From Myrica gale (lineage: Eukaryota > Streptophyta > Magnoliopsida > Fagales > Myricaceae), in assembly GCA_963930655.1 (NCBI GenBank), contig OZ005611.1, positions 5,401,501 to 5,465,500 of the forward strand: 64,000 nucleotides of DNA, read 5' to 3'. The position numbers were made by a program, and so were the translations under genes. Shown one piece after another: positions 1 through 10,650 of this stretch. Positions within the stretch are counted from its first letter, which is position 1; each line of letters begins with the position of its first letter. The notes beneath the pieces were generated by a model. That model saw only the letters and a program-made list of their open reading frames with translations, made no database searches and had not been told where the DNA came from.

Positions 1-816
1 GTAGACTTCAACTTTATTCCAGATTCTTCTACTCTCTTCTAGAGACTTTGACTATCTCAAAAAGTCTCTCTTCTAGAAGAGCTCAGGACAACTAATCTAT
101 ACACAACCGTTTTGCACGATAATGCCAATTTTACATTAACAATGATATATGTTATTAAAGATGTTTCAGACATGACTCTAAAGCTGCCAAGCATACGAAT
201 GTTGATCCTGTTGGAGGGTCTTAAGGGGCAAGACTGAGAAAAGCATAGATTACATTGGAAAAGACTGGTGATTTTCGGATTGCATTTGTCAACCTTGCAA
301 ACTGGGTAGCAATGAACCTAGCTTTCAGTCCGAATAATCATACTGCCATGAATTGTCTTTGACCCGCTTATACAGTTTTGTTCCAAGGTGTAGTTTAGAA
401 CAGGGGTCATGTACTTAATCGTTGTTTATATATTTTATCAGTTAACTAGTTGCAAGTTCAATGATTGATTGGGGCAGTGTCCTGTTTAGGGAGCATCTTC
501 AACCTTGTGTCAAGGTAGTAGATTCACTCCCTAGGATCAGAAATTTGATCCTTAACATAGAGAGATTACAATAAAACAGGAGTTTTACTCCCAAAGTTTG
601 CATCAATTTAGCTAATGTAAACGAGTTCAAGAGTTTTGTCTTTTCTGTGAAATTAGTTTGTCCATTTCAAATTGATATAATGATATAGATCATTTTCGAA
701 ATATTATTGCTAATTTGTTTTCAACAGCTGAACTTTCATGGAGAACTAAACAGATGAAGAAAATATAATATATAAACAGTAGTCTAATGGACATCATGTT
801 TCCCTGACTTGAACAG
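1..816. other. Presumed intron of the DUF493 gene; no coding seen
   Basis: The exon starting at 817 follows a normal AG acceptor in phase 0, so this stretch is probably intron of the same gene. I searched for an upstream exon coding the N-terminal part of DUF493 and did not recognise one. The sequence is AT-rich, without open frames of note. Confidence 0.4.
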
Positions 817-1137
817 GGTCGTGTGAGGCAGAAAGTTTCATCAAGAGGCAAATATGTATCTGTAAACATTGGACCCATTCAAGTCATTTCTAGTGAGCAG
901 GTGTGTCTCTCTCTCTTGCTTTCTCTCTTGCAATCTCTCTAACATGCAACTGGATAGCAATGAAATATCTTTCATCTCCAGAAGAAAAAGTTATATGCGT
1001 AACTTGAAATCCTGGGCACACCAATTGTGATTATTTATCTCGTCTTGGTATTTGTTAACTTGGAAATTATTGTACTCCAGGTGCAAGCTGTATACAATGC
1101 CATGAGGAGAGATGAACGGATGAAGTACTTTTTGTAG
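817..1137 (+). CDS. DUF493 (YbeD-like, UPF0250) protein, last two exons
   Basis: Two exons are visible: 817-900 and 1081-1137, both in phase 0 with AG acceptors and a GT donor at 901. The first encodes GRVRQKVSSRGKYVSV followed by NIGPIQVISSEQ; the second encodes VQAVYNAMRRDERMKYFL and the TAG stop. This is the C-terminal half of the small DUF493 fold, where the segment Ser-Lys/Arg-Gly-x-Tyr-x-Ser-Val is the family hallmark and the final helix ends in a short hydrophobic tail. Plant members are usually plastid-targeted proteins of unknown function; the bacterial relative is YbeD. The N-terminal exons, including any transit peptide, lie to the left of the window or were not recognised. I judge the family with good confidence, but the biochemical role is unknown. 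Confidence 0.75.
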
Positions 1138-1716
1138 GGCGAATTTTGTATAGATCCACAATCATCTATCGCTTATGATTGCCCTCTCTCCATCTCCTTC
1201 AGCTTCTTTTCTTTTTGCTTCCCACGTTAGCCTTGTATGTTCTAACCCATACTATCTTATTTAGCCGAGGTTGTGATTGAAGACTTAACTAGTGCCTTTC
1301 TTCACGATTTCTTTGTCATTCACGTTATTCTTTTTAAGTCTAGAGAGATGGCATGTGGCTGCACTACACTCTATGAAGCTAGGTGCAGAGAGACCTCTCG
1401 TCTCTGGGTGGACTGGAGGAGAGGGATATACTAAACCGTACGTAGGCCAACCCAGCAGCAGAAATAAGTTGATTCATTGTAAGTTATTCACACCAAAATA
1501 AGTAAATAGTTAATAATTCTATGAACTAAGAAATTATGACTTAATTAGTCCATCAATCGAAGGAACTAAGAACTCTAAATTAACTCGAGGAATCTATATT
1601 TGAGAATGCTGCCAAATATAAAATTGTGTAGACCAATGGTGGTCCAAAAGAATTCTAAACAGCTGCAATTGCAATCAATTAACTTCTATTAGGGTCTAGA
1701 TTTGATAAACAAACAG
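1138..1716. other. Intergenic; 3' UTR and flank of DUF493 gene
   Basis: This holds the 3' untranslated region of the DUF493 gene and AT-rich DNA up to the TRIM element. An open frame at 1292-1501 has no family features. Confidence 0.5.
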
Positions 1717-1892
1717 TGTTAGAAATAAAAAAATTTATACTTGATATGTGAGACATCCGTTAAGGAATACCCAATTGGATTAATTGTGTTAACTCACTTA
1801 TATTAAAATGTTACATAAGGGGGTAATTTATAACCCAAAAGTCTCACATGCCCACATTGCCTAAGCAATGTGGGACTACACAATTCTCAACA
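1717..1892 (-). repeat. 3' LTR of the TRIM element
   Basis: On the minus strand it is preceded by the polypurine tract (1893-1901 on the plus strand reads CTCCCCCGC). It ends in the inverted TG/CA dinucleotides. Confidence 0.85.
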
Positions 1893-2056
1893 CTCCCCCG
1901 CAAACTCAAGGTGGACAAACCAACAAACCTTGAGTTTGGAGTTACAAAAATAATTACAAGGAAAATAATAACAAAAATTGCCGGTATTGAGCCGGGAGAA
2001 AACCGGTACTGAGCCGGAAAAGTTGACGGTACTAAAATTTTTTATACTTGATACCA

Positions 2057-2233
2057 TGTTAGAAATAAAAAAGTTTTATACTTGATAAGTAAGACATTCA
2101 TTAGGAAATACTCAATTGGATTAATTGTGTTAACTCACTTATATTAAAATGTTACATAAGGGGGTAATTTATAACCCAAAAGTCTCACATGCCCACATTG
2201 CCTAAGCAACGTGGGACTACACAATTCTCAACA
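2057..2233 (-). repeat. 5' LTR of the TRIM element
   Basis: On the minus strand it is followed immediately by the tRNA-Met-like primer site (plus strand 2047-2056, CTTGATACCA). It differs from the other LTR by a few substitutions and small indels. Confidence 0.85.
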
Positions 2234-2238
2234 AACAG

Positions 2239-3890
2239 CTATGCCATGTGACCAGAAGAAAACAGGAAACATTGTTGTCAAAAGAAAACAGAAAATGGTA
2301 GAGATAACAGTTAATCTTCACTATCAATCCTCTCCTCTGTTCATTGCAAAAACATACATATCAAAAGAAAACAGTAATCGTCCTTCACTTAAAAAAAAAA
2401 AACAGTAATTGTCACTGTCAATCCTCTGTTCTGCTGATCCAATGGTGCGTGCTTAGCGCGTCAAGTGCATAGGTCCGTTTCCTAAGATTAATTAGGGGGC
2501 ATTGATTGCCTGGGCGCCCTTTCGGCCTCTGCGCATACAAGAAGGAAATTTAGCAAGCCCAAGGGTCCCTTACAAGATGAATACACTAAAATTATAAACT
2601 GAAGTCTGATATAATTATTAAATAAAATGTCATTTTGGAAATTCCAAGTTAAGAATATGAAAAAGTGAGACAAAGACAAATCGCAGGCAAGTGAAATACA
2701 AAACTTCCATGGATCTGTATAGTCTTTTGGGCTTTACACTATCACCTTTTCAAATGCATACCGTAGCATACGATCACTGCCGTACTCGCTTGCCCTCACA
2801 TATGCTCAGAAACAGAGTGTGTTGGACCCATTTGCCTTCAATGGCTATGCAAAAAGTTGATGATTCCCGCGAAACGCACCATGACCAGAGGTCCAGAGAT
2901 CGGGTAGAGCCAATTGGCTTCTGGGTCTATACGAGACATACGTTGTTAATACTTAATAGTTAGGTTTGGGACTTTGGGATCTATTTAAGCAAATGAGCTT
3001 ATGTTTAGGTAGTCAAGACTGACTCCATGACCAGCCCTCGGGACAAAGCGATTGCCTGTCGTTCAAGTGTTATTCCCTACACCTGATACCACCTAAGCCA
3101 AACCTATGCTCTGTTTTTTCTCAAAACTTTTGTTTGAGACCTCCTCAAGTGACCAGGAGTCACCATCTCCGCAGCATATTCCCCTTGATGACTAACAGAA
3201 CATCAAGATACATCAATGACAACAGTAAGTGTCTTGTTGCCATTCGTAGCTTCTATATATATTTTTGTGTGCAACTTGGGGTTGGTTTATGTGGGAGTCT
3301 TGCCCAGATAAGTTGCTATATTGTGGTCAATTATATGCCAAGAGGCATTTTAAGCAGATATGTACCTTGTACATCTATAGTTTTCTGACAAATCTGGTCT
3401 ACTCAGGAGCAGTAATATCCCAGTCAAAATAATTTGAAGTGCTGAATCTTGGAACCTATATGATTAGTTGAACCCCTCTGAAAGGTTCGCCCCACCAATG
3501 ACTCTGTCTAGTCTGTGATAAATATGATTGCCTAGCACTGCGGCTTCATATGTTTCAAAGTCGATGACTCAACTCACTATCAGTGGCGTAATTTATTTTC
3601 AGCTGGTATCTATTTTCTTTTTTGGCGAGACTTTATTCTACTCAACCAGTGTGAATCATTGGTAGGATACACATCACAAGGTGTCATCTTGTGGGGCTTT
3701 GCTGTCATGTCACCAGTCTGATAGCTTTTTAGTGCCTTCCATACTCCAATTGAACTCCATTATTAAAGGAACAAAATGTTCTTATAGTTCTTAAGGCTTT
3801 GCCACTTATTCTTACACTTCTCTTTCTCTGTCTCCTGGTTTGAAGTGTTTAGGTCTAGTGTTTGGCCAAACTCCTAAGAACTGAAGAGGC
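2239..3890. other. Intergenic, 5' flank of the MOCOS-like gene
   Basis: Mixed-composition DNA. Open frames at 2488-2679, 2691-2963 and 3134-3388 show no recognisable domain. The last 100 bp is likely promoter or 5' UTR of the gene starting at 3891. Confidence 0.4.
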
Positions 3891-5169
3891 ATGATGGGAA
3901 GGAAGATAGAAGATCTAAAGGTTGTTCTTCATGAAGAGGCTATTAAGGTACCAATTTTCTCTTCCAATCCTAAAAACGTTTTTATTTGTCTTTGTTAATG
4001 TTGTTGCAAGTGTTCTGATCTAGAGATTCCCACTTCATTAATGAGTAGGATGTGGTAGGACACGAACTTGAAGAATCTCCTCCAGCTTGTTCACCCAAAT
4101 CACCTATTCAAACTAGGAGACCAAACAGCATGGTTATCAAGGCAAGTTTTTAACGTTTGCAATTCTATAATTTTGATGTTAAAAATATTGTCTTATAATG
4201 GCTCTTCTATTTAAGTGCAATATGTGACCGAACTTGATTTGGAAACAGAAAGCACAAACTGTGATACCTGCTCACTTGGTTGCCGAGGCCTTTTCCACTC
4301 TGCATGGCATTGACTTGAGATGGTCAGGCCCAATAACCCCAAGCGAGATGCAATATGTGCAGCAGTATGTCCTTGCAAAGTACCCGCAATATTGCAATGG
4401 CCTTGTGGAAGTGGGTGAAAACAAACTTGACATGGATAATCTTTCGATTAAGCAGGAATCCTCAAAGACCCTACCCGACGATAGACGCAAATCCCCTAAG
4501 GGTACTAACTATGGCAATCTTTCTGACCTCGAGAAGACCCAACTGCACCCATCAAGACTTCTTGGTATCGTCAACAAGAAATCTTCTTTCCAGGGGAGTT
4601 TTATTTCAATCCCGGAAATCCTAGCAAGGAACCGAACCTTGAAGCATTGTGGACTATCAGAGGAGGACTACTTGGTTATTTTTCTGCCCAACTACAAGGA
4701 TGCTATGACGATGATTGGGGAGAGCTACCCCTTCTTCAGAAGCAATTACTACATGACAATTATAGGCGAGGAGAACGATGGCATAAGGGAATTTGCAACT
4801 CATAAAGAATCAAAGGTTGTTTCGGCACCAGAAAATTGGTTGGACTTGAGGATCAAGGGGTCACAGCTTAGCCAGTACTTCCGGAGGAAGTGTAAGCACA
4901 GCCCGAAGGGACTTTTTTCTTACCCAGCCTCCTCGAACGGGACTCGATACTCTCTGCATTGGATCTCTGAGGCACGCCGGAACTCATGGCATGTGCTCCT
5001 TGACGCAACGCGTCTGGTTTTTGGCGAGCACAGACTGGCCCTTGCGCTACACCGGCCCGACTTTGTGTTATGTTCACTTGATAACACAAATGGTCAGCCA
5101 TCAAAGATAACTAGCCTCCTGATCAGGCGAAAGTCATTTGATAACTCCGGCATCCTTTGCCTATTTTAG
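3891..5169 (+). CDS. MOCOS-like protein with PLP-transferase fold, probably non-catalytic
   Basis: Three exons join in phase 0 to about 356 residues: 3891-3947, 4049-4141 and 4249-5169. The second intron starts with GC (AAG/GCAAGT), a known minor donor; the protein reads PNSMVIK-KAQTVIPAHL across it. The C-terminal half resembles the aminotransferase-like domain of molybdenum cofactor sulfurase relatives. It has ARNRTLKHCGLSEEDYLVIF, then FLPNYKDAM, GESYPFF, KGLFSYPA, NSWHVLLDAT and LHRPDFVLCSLDN. In active homologues the segment after the last motif carries the PLP-binding lysine in a Ser-Phe-Tyr-Lys-Val-Phe-Gly context. Here it reads CSLDNTNGQPSK, so I infer a non-catalytic member. The frame stops soon after, at RRKSFDNSGILCLF. 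From memory some relatives continue for many more residues, so the end may be either natural or truncated. A likely poly(A) signal, AATAAA, lies near 5377. Confidence 0.68.
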
Positions 5170-6574
5170 AAACTAATTAGTTGGGCTTGTAATAAGAGTA
5201 TTGAGCATCTATCTCCTTCACAGCCTGTTCTTTTATGCAGAATATTTAGTCTTTGCTTTTTGTTCCTAAAAGATCAAGAGAGCATAATTGTCCTGCAATT
5301 TCCTCTGTTTCTTTGGAACCCCAGCGGTCTAAGTCGATGATATGCCTTTGTAAAGTTCACTCTTTCTTGTTCAAAGAATAAAATTTTCTGAATCCTTTCA
5401 GCAGCATATCATTGATAACACCTTAGAGGCTTATAAGACTAATTCTAACTATTCAATTTAACAGATCAAGAAAGGCTTAGGCTATGTTTGTTTCATGTCT
5501 CAAAACGTTTTCAAAAACCTCTCACTCATTTTTTCATCAATTTCAATATTTTTTCATCAATCCCAATAATTTTTTCATCAATTTTAATACATTTTCACCA
5601 ATCTCAATATCTTTTTACAAATTCCAACAACTTTTAACACATTTTTCACTAATTCGACTTCACCCAAAATTTTAATCAGGAACATTTGTTGTATGATTGT
5701 TGAAAACTCAGGCCTTCCAAATTCCTATACTTTGTTTTGAAACTCCAAATATTTTGATGAGTACAACTTGGCAAAACCATCTAAACCAGTCTAGCTCGTC
5801 CGATTAGTAGTTCTTAGATTCACTGGCCTTAAAGAATATCTATAGAGGGAGTACTGAGGAATTGGCCCAGATCAGAAATTGACTCCCACTACAGTTTAGG
5901 AATCAGAATCTTTTTAAGTTAAAACTTCAGTCTTTGTATAGCAGTGGCCTCAAATACTTCTCATGATCTAATACTGTCGCGGGTACCTGCCAACCTCACT
6001 ATTTACTGGGTAGAAATTGTTGAATTGTATTAGTATTTGTAAAAATAATAATTATGATTTTTAAAATTGTTGTTTATAAATTATTTTTATTAGAAAAAAA
6101 TAAAATAATATTTATATTGATATTTATTTATAATTCTATTTTTTATTTTCATACAAATTTATAATATTTAAACTAATATTACATAGACACAGAGGAGAGA
6201 AATGAGTGGACCTCTGCGTATATCAGCTTTCGTTCGGGTGAAATTTTCAAAATGGGGGTCAACAACTCCTCACCGGAGACAAGTGAGAACTCCATTTGCA
6301 TATCTTCGCAATTAATATCGTCCGAACCAGTGGAGTATATGCAAATTTTGTTTGAGATATGATTGGGTTCTTCCCATGCTTTTCTGGGAAGAATCTGACA
6401 ATTCAGAATTTATTTTAGAAGTAAGTTCTATGACGAATAACATGGGATGAATCCAATAATAACCCCAATTATTTCTCATTCTGTTTTACTACAGAATTCA
6501 CAGTTCTTCAGTTTGACCAAAATGTCTAAAGAAAAAAGGACTCACAAATCACAGTCACAGAAGCTTGGGGCATT
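5170..6574. other. Intergenic between convergent genes
   Basis: It contains the 3' UTR of the MOCOS-like gene. A T-rich stretch at about 5480-5690 repeats TTTTTCATCAATTTCAATA-like units and resembles the dispersed AT-rich repeat seen elsewhere. A very AT-rich block lies at 6020-6190. No gene is seen. Confidence 0.45.
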
Positions 6575-7435
6575 CTAGCAAAAACGAGCACCGTTGCCAC
6601 CACCATCGTTTACGTTAGCCGCAGGCGGTATTTCAAAGTGCCAAAGCCTCCCTACGGCCTTAACCAAGTTCTTCCTACACAGGAACTCCTCGGCGAACAT
6701 CTTCTCCACCCTCCGATTGACATCGTGCAGGAACACGTGCGTCACACCGGATCCGTTTCTGTTCCTGGCCATGACAGCCGCCGAGAAAATCGCGCCCATA
6801 CGACCAGGCGCCTCAGGGAAGTACCCACGTGGCGCGTCAATCATGATCAGGTCCCACTCTATCTCGTACACCTCGTCGGGCAGATTGTCCAGTGCTAACC
6901 TGCACCTCCTATTGCCACGCAGAACCGCATTCGATGGTGAACACTGCGGTTCGGCCCCGTACGAGGATAGTAGATCGTCTGCCTGGGAGAGCTGCGTACG
7001 ATACTGAATCGTATGGGCGCGGAGGTAAGGGGCGTCCTTGAGAACGGTCTGCACCCACTCGGGGTCCTCCTCGAGGAATATGGTCTTGCCTCGTGGGTTC
7101 AGTGAGGTCCACATGAGCGAGTCGTGACCGAGCCCGAAGACGAGGAAGTTGCAGGGAGCACGAGACTTGAGGACTTCGAACGAGACTGAGACCTCCGCAA
7201 ACGACTGCTGGGGAACCACCCGCGAAGTGGCGTAATGGATTATGGCTTGGAGCTGGATATCCGTGGGCGAGTAGTTGGCTACGCCGCGGCCTCTGGCCCT
7301 GGCCAGTAAGCACAGTAGCTGGTTCTCTCCAGACAGGACGAAGCTGGAGATGAGCAGTATCGCGCAGAAAATTAGACCGGCCAGAGACAAGCCGACGAAC
7401 ACTGTCTTATTGGAAAATGCACGGCCATTCTTCAT
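6575..7435 (-). CDS. GXM: Glucuronoxylan 4-O-methyltransferase (GXM, DUF579 family)
   Basis: A single exon encodes 286 residues, the normal length for the family. Residues 11-34 form one hydrophobic segment typical of a type II Golgi membrane anchor. The DUF579 (polysaccharide biosynthesis) domain fills about 56-272. It shows VVPQQSFAEVSVSFEVL, CNFLVFGLGHDSLMW (95-109), FLEEDPEWVQ (120-129), WDLIMIDAPRGYFPEAPGRM and THVFLHDVNRRVEK. The AdoMet-binding region and acidic residues are intact. Arabidopsis GXM1-3 transfer methyl groups from S-adenosylmethionine to O-4 of glucuronic acid side chains of xylan in the Golgi during secondary wall formation. The closest paralogues, IRX15/IRX15L, lack the strong EEDPEWVQ-type match, so I prefer GXM. 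No intron or frameshift is needed. Confidence 0.92.
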   Translation of the reverse strand: MKNGRAFSNKTVFVGLSLAGLIFCAILLISSFVLSGENQLLCLLARARGRGVANYSPTDIQLQAIIHYATSRVVPQQSFAEVSVSFEVLKSRAPCNFLVFGLGHDSLMWTSLNPRGKTIFLEEDPEWVQTVLKDAPYLRAHTIQYRTQLSQADDLLSSYGAEPQCSPSNAVLRGNRRCRLALDNLPDEVYEIEWDLIMIDAPRGYFPEAPGRMGAIFSAAVMARNRNGSGVTHVFLHDVNRRVEKMFAEEFLCRKNLVKAVGRLWHFEIPPAANVNDGGGNGARFC

Positions 7436-8645
7436 GTTATCTCGTTTCTCTCGCTAAGGAAAGCGGAGGGAACTAGGCCCTTAGGAGTAGGGGAGAATGA
7501 GCCCGTGGCTGTAATTTTGAAACCCGTAATCAAGAGGATAGGGTGGGAGAAACATATATCATCAGCATGTACGAACATAGATACCCATGTTAGGTATACG
7601 CGGAAAGACTAGGCTTACAATTTAACAATTTAAAACTTACGAGTCTTTAATGGGTCAAATTGATGGGAAAAGAAAGTCCTTAATGGGTCAAATTGATTGG
7701 AAAAGATTTTGTTATTGGAATTAAAATTTAAGTTTTTATAATCACGATTTTGATTTAATTAAATAAATCTATCTGTTTAAAATTAATTACTTTATTTAAT
7801 AAGAATGAGTCATCACCTAATCAAACTAACTTATTAAATAACATCTTATTAAAAAATTGATCAGATTCTAATTTTTAGATTTATTTTATTAAACCTGATA
7901 AATACTTATAAACATTTAAAATAACTTGTCTAAAAACTAATATTTTTCTTTAGGCTTTAAGATTCATTGAAACTTTCACATAATAGTAGATTCTTTAAAC
8001 CATGTTGATTAATGTTTTGGGTACGTACCGTCTAAACATGGATAATATGTCCAAAAAATGGAAAATAATAATAATAGAATACTTCCCAGTATAAAACGAG
8101 CTCATGCTATTTTTTCTTTTCCATTTCTTTGTGAGGAATTTTCAGAAATTCACGCCGAAGATTAATTTGCCAGTATATTTCCCCCCCTATCAGAACAGGA
8201 TCAAGACAAGAATTAGGCCTGGAAAATCAGACAAATAACTAATGATCTTCTACCTTCTTGACTAATGGAGAGATGAATATTTAGAGTGGAGAAGAAAAAA
8301 GGGACAGACTGTGAGAAAAAATGGTACCCGAGTTAGGCAACTTGGACTAGGCGTACGTGATCACAGGTGTCAATACTCAGCTCCCGACATTCGGACATTT
8401 AACCCGTCGATTGCGGTACATCGTACATGGAAGCGATAAGGCCAGCGGAGGCTGTGGACGTAGCGATGCCGAGTGTTAAGCCTGAAGGGACGGAAGGGTA
8501 CATCATATTAGACAATGGGGAACGAGTTAGGTCCAGATAAAACATATCCGATCTTTCTCTCCTGGACAAACCGCACAACCAGCGCTGAAGGAGTCTGAAA
8601 GCACGCAACCAGGGTTTACGAGAAGAGATAAGATTGAGGTCCAGC
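7436..8645. other. Intergenic; GXM promoter side
   Basis: This is the upstream region of the GXM gene, with a short tandem TCTTTAATGGGTCAAATTGA (two copies at about 7644-7700) and AT-rich DNA at 7720-7960. The last 8 bases (8638-8645, GGTCCAGC) are the left target duplication of hAT element A. Confidence 0.5.
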
Positions 8646-9608
8646 CACTGGCGGATCCATGACACAATTTGAGGAGGGGCGAACTCTTAAGACTAAATGA
8701 AAAAAAAAATTACTACATAATGCAAAATGTCTTAAGAGTTAAAATATCGAAAATTAAGGACTGAGGTTTGCACTGAAGTCTCTAAGTTCCTAGTGGTTGT
8801 CTTCAAACCTACTTCTCATGCAGACACAAACATTTATATGCACAAAATGCATGTATGAGATTGTAGATATAAATGTACATAGGCACACACACACACACTT
8901 GATAATTTATATCAAATGATTCAATTTTAGATCAATGAACTTTCTATCCTCCGTTTGGTTTGAGTTGTAAACGCTTTAACACTATTCTCAAACAAAAGGA
9001 GTAAATTAGACTGATAACAGGTTTAAAATTGACAATTTCATTAACAACTAGAAAACGACACAACAAAGGCCAACATTGAAATAACATTCATTTGTGGGGG
9101 CCTCCAAAAGGGATCATACGAAAACAATCACCCCTGACAAGCAGAGAAAGGGCAGGGAATGTAAGATCCACAATTAGAAGTGCAAAAAGGAAAGAGACTA
9201 AAGAAAAGCTTCAGAACGTATGAAAGAACCAATGCCAGAGAGGATTCATGATTAATGGATCTGCATGCTAGTAAAAAATCCACCTGCATTAGCCAGACAA
9301 CATCATTATCACCACTTTGCATCCCCTAAATATTGCTGCCCCTAATGAAGAGAAAAAATGTGGCTTATCTACCGGGAGTGAGAAATGCATAATTCAGCTA
9401 GGTAATAAAAAGGATCAAAACACCAGTTTATGAATTTACCCATCGGCACATTTCCTTCATAACTGTTATCACTTACAACTAGAACAAAGATACTTACAAC
9501 TAATACAAAACAAATAAATGTGCAAGTACAAAGAATATAATTACTAAACAAAATAAAAATAATATGCAGATAGCAGACTTTTAAAGTATTCGACTGTAAA
9601 TTACAAAC

Positions 9609-10551
9609 CCAAAGGTGCCAGCAACATCAGTGCAGATTATATGTGGTGCAGTGGTCGATGCCCATTTTGCAAGTCCAAAATCACAAAGCTGAAAAAACAA
9701 AGTAAGATATTAAGCATTAATCAATCAACAAAAAGGAGTTCAATAAAAAGGAGACATAAAATATGCATCACCTGTGGTTCAAAGTCATCAGATAATAGGA
9801 TGTTTGATGATTTAATGTCCCTGTGGATCACAGGTCGAGCAAAGCCACTATGCAGATATTCTAAGGCCTCAGATATGCCCAAAGCCACTTTATACCTCTC
9901 GCTCCAACCAAATGCAAGCGGGTCTTTCCTATTCCCTGATGTAGAAGAAATCAGAAAGATAGGAAGTAAATTAGACACGAACCAGAGATTGAATAGAAAA
10001 ACCTTCATATAGCATAGAAAAATTCTCATATATACCGTGAAGGTTCTCTTCCAGGCTTCCTCTTGATAAGAAATCATAAACCAAGAGAAGATTGCCTTCT
10101 TCAAAGCAGAACCCCAGAAGGGAAATAATGTTCTTATGATGCAAGGTAGTAATAATCTCTATTTCCAAGACAAACTCTTTTAAAACATCTTCAGATGGCT
10201 TTAAGATCTTCACAACGAGTTCCTTGTCATCAGGAAGGCAGCCTCTGTAAACCTGACTGCAGCCTCCTTTCCCAACCAAATTTTCTGGAATTAGAGAGGA
10301 AAAGAACAAGATCTCGTTTAAGTAAACCATAAAAAAATAACATGGACCCTTGCAAGTTAGTTTCAAATAGGAAGTATGGACCAAAACATACCGGGCAAGA
10401 AATTAGATGTTGCCGAAACTAGTTCCCGGTACTTAAGTAATCGTGATTCGTCGTCTTGTTGCTCTCGAGCTGGTTCTAGTTGCTCCGCTTTTTCATCTTC
10501 TTCCTGCGGTCGTTCTTCTTCTTCTTCTGCGACGTCTTCCATAAGTTCCAT
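9609..10551 (-). pseudogene. Captured receptor-like cytoplasmic kinase fragment (USP-kinase type)
   Basis: Four exons on the minus strand keep perfect splice signals and phase: 10392-10551, 10036-10284, 9772-9935 and 9609-9688. The joined frame reads RLLKYRELVSATSNFLP, ENLVGKGGCSQVYRGCLPDD (glycine loop), VVKILK (catalytic lysine), HRDIKSSNILL (catalytic loop), DFGLAKW and DVAGTFG. It resembles the plant kinases that join an N-terminal universal-stress-protein domain to a kinase domain (Arabidopsis At1g77280/At5g63940 type). The copy stops inside the activation segment: the APE motif and the rest of the C-lobe are absent, and reading on reaches a stop about 6 codons after GTFG. The N-terminal part before residue 35 is an acidic Glu-rich stretch. 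Introns are retained, so capture was at the DNA level. No internal stop or frameshift is present, so the copy may be young or expressed. Confidence 0.85.
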
Positions 10552-10640
10552 TTCCTCTTCCTCTTCTTCTTCATTGTTGTACAATGTACATGGACAACAT
10601 AGCAATGCCTTCGAATTGCCTTTTCTTCAACGCCATGGGA

Positions 10641-10650
10641 GTTAGGGTTT
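10641..10650 (-). promoter_or_regulatory. Telo-box-like motif within element A
   Basis: On the minus strand this reads AAACCCTAAC, the telo-box found in promoters of many plant translation-related genes. An ATG GCG (10634-10636) with a 21-codon frame follows directly, and the kinase fragment begins downstream in another frame. A possible CTATTTATTG TATA-like segment lies about 45 bp upstream. Whether this is a captured promoter is inference. Confidence 0.35.

Larger units (their letters stand above)
1717..2233 (-). mobile_element. TRIM (miniature LTR retrotransposon), complete
   Basis: Two direct repeats of 176-177 bp (1717-1892 and 2057-2233) share long identical blocks and have TG...CA ends. 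They enclose only 164 bp. On the minus strand the LTR begins TGTTGAGAATTG and ends TTTCTAACA. The next bases are TGGTATCAAG, which match the primer binding site for initiator methionine tRNA (usual form TGGTATCAGAGC). A purine tract GCGGGGGAG sits directly before the other LTR. The element is flanked by the 5-bp target duplication AACAG (1712-1716 and 2234-2238). There is no coding capacity, so mobilisation would need proteins from an autonomous LTR element. The two LTRs differ at several scattered sites, so the insertion is not recent. Confidence 0.88.

Noticed and set aside
1292-1501. Frame of 69 codons after the DUF493 stop
   Set aside because: It lies in the 3' UTR region, starts with a hydrophobic run by chance and has no homologue I recognise.
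8399-8665. Minus-strand frame of 88 codons
   Set aside because: It crosses the border and target duplication of hAT element A, and its text has no domain or composition typical of a gene.
10376-10645. Plus-strand frame rich in serine
   Set aside because: It is the antisense shadow of the Glu-rich start of the captured kinase fragment.
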